A stretch of 64,000 nucleotides of DNA from JBQTGK01 sp052400665 (lineage in GTDB: Bacteria > Bacteroidota > Bacteroidia > Bacteroidales > Marinifilaceae), in assembly GCA_052400665.1 (NCBI GenBank), contig JBQTGK010000002.1; one strand, given 5' to 3'. Each line of letters opens with the position of its first letter. The first letter of the stretch is position 1. The notes under the pieces were generated by a model, which saw only the letters and a list, made by a program, of their open reading frames with translations, was not told the DNA's origin and ran no database searches. The position numbers and the translations under genes are program-made. Shown in pieces: positions 1 to 9,542 of the stretch.

Positions 1-84
1 AGAAAGTGTAAAAAGAATTCCTTTAAGGTTGTATTGTTAACGCGGGACTTCGTTCTTTCGAAATCCTAATCTAACTCAAATTAC

Positions 85-2031
85 ATGAAAGCACAAGATC
101 TATCAAATCCCTCTCAAGAGAATGAATTAAATGAGAATGTTGAAGAGCAAGCTAAGTTTACCGAATCTGATAAAGAGGAGAAAGTGGAAGAAAAACTAGT
201 TAATGAAGATTCCGCTTCTAAAGATGATCAGGTATCAGAAAAAACCGATCAAAAAGAAGGTGATCATGAAAGTTTGCAAGAAGAAAAAGAAGGTGAGTCA
301 GAACTACAAAAAGAACCAGATTATAGTTTAATGGAGAAAAGTGAACTACGCGATAGGCTGGTGCTCTTGCTAGAGAATGATTCTTTGATAGATATAAAAG
401 ATAAGGTTGCAGGTATAAAACTGAATTTCTTTAAGAAACATAATGAGGAAGTTGCTCTGCTTAGGACTAAATTTATTGAAGGTGGAGGCAAAGAGGAGGA
501 ATTTTCTTATGATGAAGGCGAGGTAGAGAAACAAATTAAAGAGTTGCTGCAAAAATACAAGCAAAAAAAATCGGAGATTACTCGTAATCTGGAGCATGAA
601 AAAGAAGAAAATCTTAAGAAAAAATATCAAATTATCGAGGATATTAAAGATCTGGTAAATCGAAAAGAAGCCTTCGACAAAACATTTCATGAATTTAGAG
701 CATTACAAAAGCAATGGCATGAGATTGGTATGGTTCCTCAACAGGCATTAAAAAATTTGTGGGATAATTATCACCATCATGTCGAGAACTTTTACGACTA
801 TATAAAAATTAACAAAGAGCTTCGCGATTTAGATTTAAAGAAGAATATGGCTTCGAAAATCAAATTATGCGAAGAAGCTGAAAAATTATTAAACGAGGAG
901 TCTATTGTAAAAGCATTTAATACACTTCAAAAATTTCATGAGCAGTGGAGGGAAATTGGACCAGTGCCTCGCGAAGATAAGGAAGCACTTTGGGCACGAT
1001 TTAAAGAGACAACAACCATTATTAATCGTAAACATCAAGGTTTTTATGAAGGATTAAAATCTGAACAAAAAGAGAACCTTGAAAAGAAAGTAGTGCTTTG
1101 TGAAAAGGCAGAAGAAATTGCGAACCGAAAAATAGAATCGCATAAAGAGTGGAATGCTACATCTAAAGAAATTATAGAGCTTCAGAAAGTTTGGAGAACA
1201 ATTGGTTTTGCACCTAAAAAAGATAATAATAGTATTTATCAGAGATTTCGTGCTGCCTGCGATTTGTATTTCGATAGGAAACGAGATTTTTATATGGTGC
1301 TAAAAGAGAAGCTCAATGAGAATCTGACCAAGAAAAGTGAACTTTGTGAAACCGCAGAAAGCCTTCAGGATAGCGAAGACTGGAAGGAAACAACAGATAA
1401 GCTAATTACGATACAAAAACAATGGAAAAAAATAGGACCAGTTCCAAGAAAATTTTCTGATGATTTATGGGGGAGGTTTCGTGCCGCTTGCGATAAGTTT
1501 TTTGATAATAAGTCTGAACATTTCAATAATGCAGATACCGATCAGCTCGATAATTTAAAAAGTAAAGAAGCATTAATTGAACAGATCAAAGAATTTGAAT
1601 TATCGGAAAATAACGAAGATAATTTAAATGCTCTTCGTAAATTTCAAAAAGAGTGGTCGCAAATAGGATACGTCCCTTACAAGAAGAAAGATCGAATACA
1701 GGAAGCTTTCCGAAAAGCTATTAATCTTGTGTACGATAAAATGAAAATGGATGGTGAGAATGTTGAACTTCAAAAGTTTAAGTCTAAGATTGATGCCTTT
1801 CTTGATATGAATAATTCTGAAGATAAAATTATTATTGAAAGAAATAAAATAGCTAATAAAATTAGGCAGCTTGAAAGTGATATTGCTCTTTGGGAAAATA
1901 ATGTGGGATTTTTCTCATCATCGAAAAATTCGAGTGTTGTTGCAGATATTAAAGAGAAAATAGAAAAAGGAAAGCAAAATTTAAATCTGTTAAACCAAAA
2001 ACTGAAAGTGATAGATGGATTAGTTTCCTAA
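85..2031 (+). CDS. DUF349 repeat protein
   Basis: 648-residue protein of five DUF349-type repeats, each marked by an aromatic/Ile-Gly-x-x-Pro signature (for example QWHEIGMVP, QWREIGPVP, VWRTIGFAP, QWKKIGPVP, EWSQIGYVP) between about residues 195 and 530. Residues 1-85 are highly acidic, Glu/Lys/Ser-rich and probably disordered. The repeats are predicted to be long charged helices and no catalytic motif is visible. DUF349 proteins are widespread in Bacteroidota; their molecular role is not settled, so no function is assigned. There is no signal peptide, so it should be cytoplasmic. It stands alone, followed by a strong terminator, and pyrG downstream has its own promoter-like box. Confidence 0.9.
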   Translation: MKAQDLSNPSQENELNENVEEQAKFTESDKEEKVEEKLVNEDSASKDDQVSEKTDQKEGDHESLQEEKEGESELQKEPDYSLMEKSELRDRLVLLLENDSLIDIKDKVAGIKLNFFKKHNEEVALLRTKFIEGGGKEEEFSYDEGEVEKQIKELLQKYKQKKSEITRNLEHEKEENLKKKYQIIEDIKDLVNRKEAFDKTFHEFRALQKQWHEIGMVPQQALKNLWDNYHHHVENFYDYIKINKELRDLDLKKNMASKIKLCEEAEKLLNEESIVKAFNTLQKFHEQWREIGPVPREDKEALWARFKETTTIINRKHQGFYEGLKSEQKENLEKKVVLCEKAEEIANRKIESHKEWNATSKEIIELQKVWRTIGFAPKKDNNSIYQRFRAACDLYFDRKRDFYMVLKEKLNENLTKKSELCETAESLQDSEDWKETTDKLITIQKQWKKIGPVPRKFSDDLWGRFRAACDKFFDNKSEHFNNADTDQLDNLKSKEALIEQIKEFELSENNEDNLNALRKFQKEWSQIGYVPYKKKDRIQEAFRKAINLVYDKMKMDGENVELQKFKSKIDAFLDMNNSEDKIIIERNKIANKIRQLESDIALWENNVGFFSSSKNSSVVADIKEKIEKGKQNLNLLNQKLKVIDGLVS

Positions 2032-2050
2032 ATATTTAAATGAATTATAA

Positions 2051-2089
2051 AGAACATTCTTGTAAATAATATAGAATGTTCTTTTTTTT
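2051..2089 (+). terminator. Rho-independent terminator after the DUF349 gene
   Basis: Perfect 10-bp inverted repeat (AGAACATTCT at 2051-2060 with AGAATGTTCT at 2073-2082), a 12-nt loop, and a T-run directly after the stem. It sits 19 bases after the stop codon. Confidence 0.85.
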
Positions 2090-2225
2090 GTGATTGATAA
2101 ATTAGTTAGAACTTTTATTTCCGCATAAAGTGAAAAAAAGAACTTGCTAAGTGCTTAAAATTTAATTATTCGTGGATTCATGATTTGAAACATTAAAATT
2201 GTTTCTTAAAAAACTATAAAATGAC

Positions 2226-2233
2226 TACTTTTG
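2226..2233 (+). promoter_or_regulatory. Candidate Bacteroidota -7 box for pyrG
   Basis: TACTTTTG matches the TAnnTTTG consensus of Bacteroidota vegetative promoters and lies 33 bases before the pyrG start. The upstream TTTG element is poor (a TTGTTT near 2199-2204), so the assignment rests mainly on the -7 box and its position. Confidence 0.5.
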
Positions 2234-2266
2234 CTGCTTTATTAATCCAGTAAAACGTATAGAAAA

Positions 2267-3868
2267 GTGTCAACAACCAAATACATCTTCGTTACAGGTG
2301 GGGTTACCTCATCATTGGGAAAAGGAATTATTGCATCTTCATTGGCTAAGTTACTGCAGGCCAGAGGGTATTCCGTTACAAACCAAAAATTGGACCCTTA
2401 TTTGAATGTCGATCCGGGAACATTAAATCCGTATGAGCACGGTGAATGTTTTGTAACCGACGATGGCGCAGAAACAGATTTGGACTTAGGACACTACGAA
2501 CGTTTTACGAATGCACCTACTTCTCAGGCTAATAATGTTACAACAGGAAGAATTTACCGCAACGTAATTAATAAAGAGAGAAAAGGTGATTTTTTAGGGA
2601 AAACAGTTCAAATTATTCCTCACATAACCGATGAGATTAAACGAAACATTAAAATGCTTGGCACAAAGCAGAAATTTGATGTTGTAATTACCGAAATTGG
2701 CGGAACTGTGGGAGATATTGAATCATTACCATATATCGAGGCTGTGCGTCAGCTAAAATGGGAATTGGGTCGCGATGCTCTTGTCATTCACTTAACATTG
2801 GTACCTTATTTGGCAGCATCAGGTGAGCTAAAAACAAAGCCAACGCAGCATTCTGTTAAGTCTTTATTGGAAACAGGCGTTCAGCCAGAAGTTTTGGTGT
2901 TAAGAACCGAACATGAATTACCTAGTGATGTTCGTCGTAAGGTTGCATTGTTTTGTAATGTTGAACCTAAGGCTGTTATTCAGTCTATCGATGTGTCGAC
3001 GATTTACGAGGTGCCATTAAAAATGCGTGAAGAAGAGCTTGATAAAACAGTTTGTGAAAAGCTTGGACTTGACCTTAAAAAAGAGCCTAAACTAAAGGAA
3101 TGGACTAAGTTTCTTACCCGCTTGCAAAATCCAAAATCAGAAGTGAAAATAGGATTAGTTGGTAAGTATGTAGAACTACATGATGCTTATAAGTCTATTG
3201 CCGAATCATTTATTCATGCCGGATCGGTAAATGAATGTAAGGTAAAAATTCAATGGATTCATTCTGAGAAATTAAGCGATAAGAATTATCAGGATGAACT
3301 TAAGGATTTGAAAGGAATTCTAGTTGCTCCGGGGTTTGGTCACCGAGGACTTGAAGGAAAAATTTTAGCTGTAAAATATGCTCGTGAAAATAATATTCCA
3401 TTTTTAGGAATATGTTTAGGTATGCAGGTTGCAGTTATTGAGTATGCCCGAAATGTATTGAAATTAGAGGAAGCCGATTCACTGGAAATGAATCCGAAAA
3501 CTCCACATCCGGTTATCAACTTAATGGAAGAGCAAAAAAATGTAACCGAAAAAGGGGGTACCATGCGATTAGGAGCTTACGATTGTATTTTAAAAGATGG
3601 ATCGAAAGCAATAAAGGCTTATGGGAAAAAAGAAATCTCAGAGCGTCATCGCCATCGTTACGAATTTAATAATGAGTATTTGGAGCAATTCGAAGCAGCA
3701 GGAATGAAATCTGTTGGAATGAATCCAGATACAGGTTTGGTTGAAATTGTTGAATTAGATACTCACAAATGGTTTGTTGGAGTGCAATTCCACCCAGAAT
3801 ATAAAAGTACAGTAATTAATCCACAACCATTGTTTGTAGATTTTGTGAAAGCAGCAATGAGTGAGTAA
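2267..3868 (+). CDS. pyrG: CTP synthase
   Basis: Converts UTP to CTP with ATP and glutamine, the last step of de novo cytidine nucleotide synthesis in the cytoplasm. The 533 residues match the usual family length. The N-terminal synthetase domain (about 1-270) begins with KYIFVTGGVTSSLGKG and contains the family segment LDPYLNVDPGT. The C-terminal class I glutamine amidotransferase domain (about 290-530) has its nucleophile in GICLGMQ (Cys383) and a conserved FHPE near residue 513. The start is GTG at 2267, fixed by the canonical N-terminus; no ATG is available there. yidC follows after 37 bases without a terminator, so the two are probably cotranscribed. Confidence 0.98.
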   Translation: MSTTKYIFVTGGVTSSLGKGIIASSLAKLLQARGYSVTNQKLDPYLNVDPGTLNPYEHGECFVTDDGAETDLDLGHYERFTNAPTSQANNVTTGRIYRNVINKERKGDFLGKTVQIIPHITDEIKRNIKMLGTKQKFDVVITEIGGTVGDIESLPYIEAVRQLKWELGRDALVIHLTLVPYLAASGELKTKPTQHSVKSLLETGVQPEVLVLRTEHELPSDVRRKVALFCNVEPKAVIQSIDVSTIYEVPLKMREEELDKTVCEKLGLDLKKEPKLKEWTKFLTRLQNPKSEVKIGLVGKYVELHDAYKSIAESFIHAGSVNECKVKIQWIHSEKLSDKNYQDELKDLKGILVAPGFGHRGLEGKILAVKYARENNIPFLGICLGMQVAVIEYARNVLKLEEADSLEMNPKTPHPVINLMEEQKNVTEKGGTMRLGAYDCILKDGSKAIKAYGKKEISERHRHRYEFNNEYLEQFEAAGMKSVGMNPDTGLVEIVELDTHKWFVGVQFHPEYKSTVINPQPLFVDFVKAAMSE

Positions 3869-3905
3869 GGACTATAAAAATTGATTAAGAAACTAAATAG
3901 AAGAA

Positions 3906-5756
3906 ATGGATAAAAATTCGATTTGGGGTTTGGTGATCATTGGAGCAATTTTGCTTGGGTATACATACCTGACAAAACCTTCTGATGAAGAGATCAAGGC
4001 CATGAAAACAAGAGATTCCATTGCAAGTGTTGAACGCTTGCGCGATGAGAAACTTGAAGCTGCAAGAATTGAAGGATTGAAAAAGCAGTATGCCGAACAA
4101 AAAGAAGATACTGTAGCTCTTCAAAAAACTTATGGCGCATTTGCAGGAGCAGTTCAACAAAAAGAAGAGATTATTACTCTTGAGAACAAGTTGGTAAAAC
4201 TTAGCATTAATACGCTAGGAGGTAAAATTGCAAATGTTGAGTTGAAAGATTATAAAACTCATGATGCTAAGAAATTGATGCTTTGGGGCGAAAAGAATTC
4301 TAAATTTGGATTGACATTTTATGCCGAAAACAAAGCACTAAATACTCAGGATTTATTTTTTGTTCCTGTAAAAGCTCTTAAAACTGTTGATGCTTCTACT
4401 GCCGAACAGGTTGTTAGCATGCGTTTATCTGCTGGCGAGGGAAAATATATCGAATACAAATATACTCTAGAGCCCGATTCGTATAAAGTTGGTTTTGATA
4501 TCAATGTTGTAGGAATGCAGGATGTAATATCTTTGAATCAAAGAGATTTAACTTTTAACTGGGCTGCCGATATTCCAAGTAAGGAAAAAGGACGTAAGTT
4601 CGAAAATCAATATACTGCATTGTATTATAAATTCTTCGAAGATGATGTGGAATCTCTTTCTGCATCAGGAGAAAAAGAAGAGAGCGTAAGTACAAAAGTA
4701 AAGTGGATTGGTTTTAAGCAACAGTTTTTCTCATCAGTTTTAATTGCTGATGAAGCTTTCAAAGGAATCGAATTTAAATCAGTTGATATGGAGGAAACTT
4801 CTCCAATCCTGAAAAACTTTTCTGCTGCCATTTCATTACCTTATCAGGGATCTCAATTAGAAAACTACCCAATGAGTTTTTATTTTGGTCCTAATAAATA
4901 CAAAACTTTAAGAGAATATGGTAAGGATATTGAACTTCACTCATTGGTTGATTTAGGATGGAAAATGTTTGCCTGGGTAAACAAGTGGTTTGTAATTCCT
5001 ATTTTCAACTTCCTGGAGAAGTATATCATGAATTACGGTATCATTATCCTGATTTTGACCATTGTTATAAAATTGATTTTAGCACCACTTACTTATAAGT
5101 CGTATATGTCGACAGCTAAAATGAAGGTATTGAAACCACAAATCGATGAAATAAACGAAAGAATACCAAAAGATAAAGCAATGGAACGCCAGCAGGCAAC
5201 CATGGCATTATATAAGAAAGCCGGCGTAAATCCAATGGGTGGATGTTTGCCAATGGTGGTACAGTTCCCGATTTTAATTGCTCTGTTCCGATTCTTTCCA
5301 TCATCTATCGAGTTGCGACAAAAGAGCTTCTTGTGGGCTACAGATTTATCATCATACGATTCAATTGTGAGTTTACCTTGGGATATTCCATGGTATGGAG
5401 ATCATGTTAGTTTGTTCTGTTTGTTAATGGCAGCAACCAACTTAATTTATACTCGCATGAATAGTCAGATGCAAACTTCGCAACAAATGCCTGGTATGCA
5501 AACCATGATGTATATGATGCCTCTAATGTTCTTGTTCTGGTTCAATAATTATGCATCGGGTCTTTCTTACTACTACTTTATTGCAACCTTATTTACTGTT
5601 GTTCAAACATGGGCAATTCGTAAATATTTAGTTGACGATGAAAAAGTATTGGCAATGTTAGAAGCTAACAAGAAAAAGCCAGTTAAGAAATCGAAATTCC
5701 AACAACGTTTGGAAGATGCTGCAAAACAAAAAGGTTTTAAAGCACCTAAAAAATAA
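3906..5756 (+). CDS. yidC: Membrane protein insertase YidC
   Basis: Inserts and folds inner-membrane proteins, alone or with the Sec translocon. The 616 residues have the Gram-negative YidC layout: an N-terminal membrane anchor (about 5-22), a large periplasmic beta domain (about 60-350), then the conserved five-helix insertase core from about residue 360. Core features visible are MGGCLPMVVQFPILIALF and the Met-rich segment around residues 520-545. The C-terminus is basic (KKKPVKKSKF and PKK), as expected for a cytoplasmic ribosome-contacting tail. It follows pyrG closely and ends in a terminator. Confidence 0.97.
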   Translation: MDKNSIWGLVIIGAILLGYTYLTKPSDEEIKAMKTRDSIASVERLRDEKLEAARIEGLKKQYAEQKEDTVALQKTYGAFAGAVQQKEEIITLENKLVKLSINTLGGKIANVELKDYKTHDAKKLMLWGEKNSKFGLTFYAENKALNTQDLFFVPVKALKTVDASTAEQVVSMRLSAGEGKYIEYKYTLEPDSYKVGFDINVVGMQDVISLNQRDLTFNWAADIPSKEKGRKFENQYTALYYKFFEDDVESLSASGEKEESVSTKVKWIGFKQQFFSSVLIADEAFKGIEFKSVDMEETSPILKNFSAAISLPYQGSQLENYPMSFYFGPNKYKTLREYGKDIELHSLVDLGWKMFAWVNKWFVIPIFNFLEKYIMNYGIIILILTIVIKLILAPLTYKSYMSTAKMKVLKPQIDEINERIPKDKAMERQQATMALYKKAGVNPMGGCLPMVVQFPILIALFRFFPSSIELRQKSFLWATDLSSYDSIVSLPWDIPWYGDHVSLFCLLMAATNLIYTRMNSQMQTSQQMPGMQTMMYMMPLMFLFWFNNYASGLSYYYFIATLFTVVQTWAIRKYLVDDEKVLAMLEANKKKPVKKSKFQQRLEDAAKQKGFKAPKK

Positions 5757-5779
5757 GATCGATTAGATTCTATATAATG

Positions 5780-5808
5780 AGCTCCACAATTTTTTGTGGA
5801 GCTTTTTT
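5780..5808 (+). terminator. Rho-independent terminator after yidC
   Basis: Perfect 10-bp stem (AGCTCCACAA at 5780-5789 and TTGTGGAGCT at 5794-5803) with a TTTT loop and a following T-run. It closes the pyrG-yidC unit. Confidence 0.9.
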
Positions 5809-6143
5809 GTGATAATACCTCATTGACTAGTCACTAACCCAAAAGAAAAGCTTATAATCTTTCGATGTTTTAATTGTGAAGTTTCTCTTTTCACTACTAG
5901 AGGGCTAGGCGTTTAAGTATTTCAAATTATTGATCACATTCCTTGAAGTTTTTTCGATTTGGCTTTTTTCTTTAAAAAAAATGGCAGAAATTATAGGTAG
6001 ATAAAAATAATCTTTATTTAGAAGTCAGGTTCTTAGTTTTATACCTGCCTAAACATAGGAATTAGTCTATTAGTTCTCTTTCAGGGTGTTTATCGCCTTA
6101 TCTGCGTTTTGCAAAGAATTAATTACATCCAAATTTACTAATC
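5809..6143 (+). other. Intergenic region before maeB
   Basis: 335 bases with no convincing ORF. It presumably carries the promoter of the malic enzyme gene, but I find no clean TAnnTTTG box at a proper spacing. Short T- and A-runs are present and no strong hairpin was found. Confidence 0.5.
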
Positions 6144-8402
6144 ATGGCTAAGTTTACCAAAGAGGATGCATTACGGTATCACGAAGGAAATCGGCCAGGG
6201 AAAATTGAGGTAATCCCTACCAAATCTTATTCTACACAATTAGATTTATCGCTTGCCTATTCGCCAGGAGTAGCAGAACCCTGCCTTGAGATAGAGGCTA
6301 ATCCTAAAAATATTTATAAGTATACAGCAAAAGGAAATTTGGTGGCAGTAATTTCAAATGGTACAGCAGTACTTGGTTTGGGAGATATTGGTGCTGCAGC
6401 AGGAAAACCTGTTATGGAAGGAAAGGGCTTGCTTTTTAAAGTGTTTGCCGATATCGATGTATTCGATATCGAGGTTGATACAAAAGATGTAGATGAGTTT
6501 GTTAAAATTGTAAAAGGAATTGCTCCTACCTTTGGCGGAATTAACCTGGAAGATATTAAGGCACCCGAATGTTTTGCCATAGAAGATAAGCTTAAAAAAG
6601 AACTTGATATTCCGGTAATGCACGACGATCAGCATGGAACAGCTATTATTTCGGCTGCGGCTTTATTAAATGCTGTAGGCTTACAGAAAAAAAAGTTAAG
6701 TGAGATTAAGCTAGTGGTAAATGGAGCCGGAGCGGCGGCTGTGGCATGTACTCGTTTGTATATTTCATTGGGTATAAAAAAGCAAAATATAGTAATGGTC
6801 GATAGTAAGGGTGTAATTCATAAATCGAGAGCCAATTTAAGCGATGTAAAAAAGGAATTTGCAAGTTCGAAAGATGTTTACACTTTAAAAGATGCTATAA
6901 AAGGTGCTGATATGTTTTTAGGATTATCGGTAGCTAATGTTTTAAAACCTGAGATGGTAAAAAATATGGCCAGTAGACCAATTGTATTTGCATTGGCGAA
7001 TCCAAATCCTGAAATTACTTATGAGAAAGCCATGAATGTCCGTGATGATTTAATAATGGCTACCGGCCGATCGGATCATCCTAATCAGGTAAATAATGTC
7101 TTGGGTTTTCCATTTATTTTTAGAGGTGCTTTAGATGTAAAAGCCAGTGGTATTAACGAGGAAATGAAAATAGCCGCAGTAAAAGCAATAGCCGGATTAG
7201 CCAAAGAGGATGTTCCTGATATGGTAAATACAGCATATCAGGAAATAAATTTAAATTTTGGGAAGGACTATATCATTCCGAAACCTTTAGATCCCCGACT
7301 GCTTACAGTTGTTGCGCCGGCAGTAGCTAAGGCTGCAATGGATTCTGGAATTGCCCATTCATCAATTCACGATTGGAATGCTTATAAAATGGAATTGGAA
7401 AAGCGAATGGGGCGAGATAATAAGCTTCTACGGGCATTAACAGATAAAGCAAAACGAAATCCTAAACGAGTGGTATTTGCCGAAGGAAGTAGTTTTAGGA
7501 TTTTAAAAGCTGCACAAACTGTTCTTAATGAAGGTATCGCCAGACCTATTTTGTTGGGTGATCAGGAATATATCAGTAAAGTTATAAAAGAAAATGAACT
7601 GGATTTAGGTGATGTTCCAATTATTAATTGGAGATCGATAGAGGAGAGAACGAGAAGAGAAGAGTATGCAAAAATATTGTTTCGTAAGAGAAATCGTAAG
7701 GGATTAACTTTTACAGAGGCTATCGATAAAATGAACGATCGTAACTATTTTGGTGCTATGATGGTTGAAACTGGGGAGGCCGATGCATTTATTAGTGGAT
7801 CAACTTCGAAATATGCTGACACCATTCGTCCGGCAATTCAAACTGTAGGAATAAAATCAGATATAAATCACATTGCAGGAATGTATTTGTTAATGACCAG
7901 TCAGGGACCAATTTTCTTTTCGGATACAACCGTAAGTCCTCGTCCTGACGCACAAACTTTGGTCGATACAACTTTACTAACAGCGGAAGCGGTTCGAAAG
8001 TTTAATATCGATCCGGTAATTGCTATGGTTTCTTATTCTAATTATGGATCAATACGAACAGGTAGTCCAACCCGGGTTCAAAAAGCAGTTGAAATTTTGC
8101 ATCATCAATATCCCGAGTTAATTGTTGATGGAGATATTCAAATGAATTTTGCTTTGAATGCTGATTTGCGAACAAAGATGTTCCCATTTTCAAAATTAGG
8201 CTGGCGAAAGGTAAATACCATTATTTTTCCGAATTTAAGCAGTGGAAATATAGCCTATAAAATGATGCAGGAAATTGGTGGAGCAGAGGCTATTGGTCCA
8301 ATTTTGTTAGGAATGAATAAGTCAATTCATATTGTTCCTTTGGAAAGTTCTGTTCGGGAAATTGTGAATATGGTTTGTATTGCAGTAGTTGATGCCCAAT
8401 AA
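6144..8402 (+). CDS. maeB: NADP-dependent malic enzyme with phosphotransacetylase-like domain
   Basis: Oxidative decarboxylation of malate to pyruvate, giving NAD(P)H. The 752 residues match the MaeB class, in which a malic enzyme (about 1-420) is fused to a phosphate acetyl/butyryltransferase-like domain (about 425-750). Visible malic-enzyme segments are YSPGVAEPCLEI near residue 39, the substrate/metal region around MHDDQHGTA (about 158), and a Rossmann glycine run NGAGAAAVA (about 193). The C-terminal part shows the PTA-type segments FAEGSSFRILKAA and FFSDTTVSPRP. In related enzymes the PTA domain is thought to be regulatory and to bind acetyl-CoA; whether it is active here cannot be told. 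Monocistronic by position. Confidence 0.96.
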   Translation: MAKFTKEDALRYHEGNRPGKIEVIPTKSYSTQLDLSLAYSPGVAEPCLEIEANPKNIYKYTAKGNLVAVISNGTAVLGLGDIGAAAGKPVMEGKGLLFKVFADIDVFDIEVDTKDVDEFVKIVKGIAPTFGGINLEDIKAPECFAIEDKLKKELDIPVMHDDQHGTAIISAAALLNAVGLQKKKLSEIKLVVNGAGAAAVACTRLYISLGIKKQNIVMVDSKGVIHKSRANLSDVKKEFASSKDVYTLKDAIKGADMFLGLSVANVLKPEMVKNMASRPIVFALANPNPEITYEKAMNVRDDLIMATGRSDHPNQVNNVLGFPFIFRGALDVKASGINEEMKIAAVKAIAGLAKEDVPDMVNTAYQEINLNFGKDYIIPKPLDPRLLTVVAPAVAKAAMDSGIAHSSIHDWNAYKMELEKRMGRDNKLLRALTDKAKRNPKRVVFAEGSSFRILKAAQTVLNEGIARPILLGDQEYISKVIKENELDLGDVPIINWRSIEERTRREEYAKILFRKRNRKGLTFTEAIDKMNDRNYFGAMMVETGEADAFISGSTSKYADTIRPAIQTVGIKSDINHIAGMYLLMTSQGPIFFSDTTVSPRPDAQTLVDTTLLTAEAVRKFNIDPVIAMVSYSNYGSIRTGSPTRVQKAVEILHHQYPELIVDGDIQMNFALNADLRTKMFPFSKLGWRKVNTIIFPNLSSGNIAYKMMQEIGGAEAIGPILLGMNKSIHIVPLESSVREIVNMVCIAVVDAQ

Positions 8403-8603
8403 GAAATAAGCTATATATTTAAACTATGATTAATAGTATTTGGTTATATTGAAGCCTAACTATAAGTTGTACAATGTGTTATTAGTGGTGTAAGTGGGAG
8501 GTATTTAAAATATAATAAACAAAATAGGAGAGTTTAAGTTTTATTAATTATTGGTAATCAGGTTAAAATGTAGATTGGTCAGCTTAGATTAACCTCTCAC
8601 CAA

Positions 8604-8630
8604 AATTACTTAGATTAAATCTAAGTAATT
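8604..8630. repeat. 13-bp inverted repeat (palindrome) upstream of the capsule locus
   Basis: Arms AATTACTTAGATT (8604-8616) and AATCTAAGTAATT (8618-8630) are perfect reverse complements with a one-base spacer. The core CTTAGATT also occurs at 8583-8590. A short outer pair, GATTGG (8573-8578) and CCAATC (8632-8637), surrounds it. The lack of a T-run and the tiny spacer argue against a terminator; an operator for a dimeric regulator is the simplest reading. Confidence 0.7.
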
Positions 8631-8732
8631 GCCAATCAAATTTGTTCAATTCCCTAAATGTCCCGAAATTTTATTTACAATTAGAAAAAATACGAAGGTG
8701 TATTTTCTAATGCTATGTAAGAATGAAAATAT

Positions 8733-8741
8733 CATTTTTGC
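8733..8741 (+). promoter_or_regulatory. Weak candidate promoter box for the polysaccharide operon
   Basis: CATTTTTGC differs from TAnnTTTG only in the first base of the box. No clear upstream TTTG is seen. If used, it would give a leader of roughly 250 bases before the UpxY-family start codon. Confidence 0.3.
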
Positions 8742-8826
8742 ATAAAAAAGATTACTACCCAAAATAAAACTATCAATTACCCAAAAAAAGTGTAATAAAC
8801 TTTTCTTGTTAGAAATATTTATGGAT

Positions 8827-8865
8827 TATCGGCAGTATTAATTTCTGTAACCGAGGAAGCGAAGC
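8827..8865 (+). promoter_or_regulatory. Leader hairpin before the UpxY-family gene
   Basis: Perfect 8-bp stem TATCGGCA (8827-8834) / TGCCGATA (8858-8865) enclosing 23 bases. It lies between the candidate promoter and the antiterminator gene, where RNA or paused-complex elements recognised by NusG-like capsule regulators would be expected. There is no T-run, so it is not a terminator itself. Confidence 0.45.
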
Positions 8866-8999
8866 TATGCCGATAGTTAAAGAAAAAAAGTAAACGTACC
8901 TCCTTATTAAATAATGAAAAAGAGACTTCAACCATCTCATCAATTTTAGTTATTTTTTAAGTAGTTCATTCACTAGTATAAACCTTAACTCAATCAACC

Positions 9000-9524
9000 A
9001 TGCAAGCCTTAAAAAGGCCATATTTTTGGCATGCGATTTATACAAAATCGCGTGCTGAAAAAAGGCTCTACAAAGAATTGTGCTCAAAAAGTATTGAGTG
9101 CTACCTTCCTTTAAAAAAACAGCTCCGTCAGTGGAGCGATCGATCTAAATGGGTTGAAGAACCTTTGCTAAGATCGTACTTATTTGTAAAGGTTAGCGAA
9201 AGAGAATATTACGACGTTGTAAATTCAAATTATGCGGTTCGATATGTAACTTTCGGTGGCAAAGCTGTGCCCATACCTGAAAAACAAATCCTTACACTTC
9301 AACTTTTTCTTGAAAATGAAAATCAGAAAGTAGATCTCAGTCATGAGAATCTGGAAAAAGGTGAAATGGTAGAAGTTGTTGGAGGTCCCTTGAAAGGGGT
9401 TACGGGAGAAATTATACAAATAAGGGGAAAGAATCGAATCGTTATTAGATTTGATTCTCTCGGGACTTGTGTTTATACCGATATTTCATTGAATAAGATT
9501 AAGCAAGTTCAAAGCGTTTTTTAA
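9000..9524 (+). CDS. UpxY-family transcription antiterminator (NusG-like)
   Basis: 174-residue NusG paralogue with an N-terminal NGN domain (about 8-105, starting FWHAIYTKSRAEKRLY) and a C-terminal KOW-type domain (about 118-165, with GEMVEVVGGPLKGVTGEI). In Bacteroides, UpxY proteins head capsule operons and let RNA polymerase read through the leader of their own locus. Its position as first gene of a 24-kb same-strand polysaccharide cluster fits that exactly. The UpxZ partner often found next to UpxY is absent. The start ATG follows an A/C-rich leader, typical of this phylum. Confidence 0.93.
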   Translation: MQALKRPYFWHAIYTKSRAEKRLYKELCSKSIECYLPLKKQLRQWSDRSKWVEEPLLRSYLFVKVSEREYYDVVNSNYAVRYVTFGGKAVPIPEKQILTLQLFLENENQKVDLSHENLEKGEMVEVVGGPLKGVTGEIIQIRGKNRIVIRFDSLGTCVYTDISLNKIKQVQSVF

Positions 9525-9542
9525 ATTTATCCATAGAATTTT

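Larger units (their letters stand above)
8403..8999 (+). promoter_or_regulatory. Regulatory/leader region of the polysaccharide locus
   Basis: 597 bases without a gene between maeB and the UpxY-family gene. It contains a 27-bp palindrome (8604-8630), a weak promoter-like box near 8733-8741 and a leader hairpin (8827-8865). UpxY-type antiterminators act on the 5' leader of their own operon, so a long untranslated leader here fits that mode of control. No inverted repeats flanking the promoter box, as in invertible Bacteroides capsule promoters, were found. Confidence 0.6.

Noticed and set aside
8403..8999. Invertible capsule promoter flanked by inverted repeats
   Set aside because: Only one compact palindrome with a one-base spacer is present; no separated inverted repeats bracket a promoter, and no invertase gene is near.
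8403..8999. JUMPStart/ops element
   Set aside because: The ops core GGCGGTAG was not found in the leader by eye.
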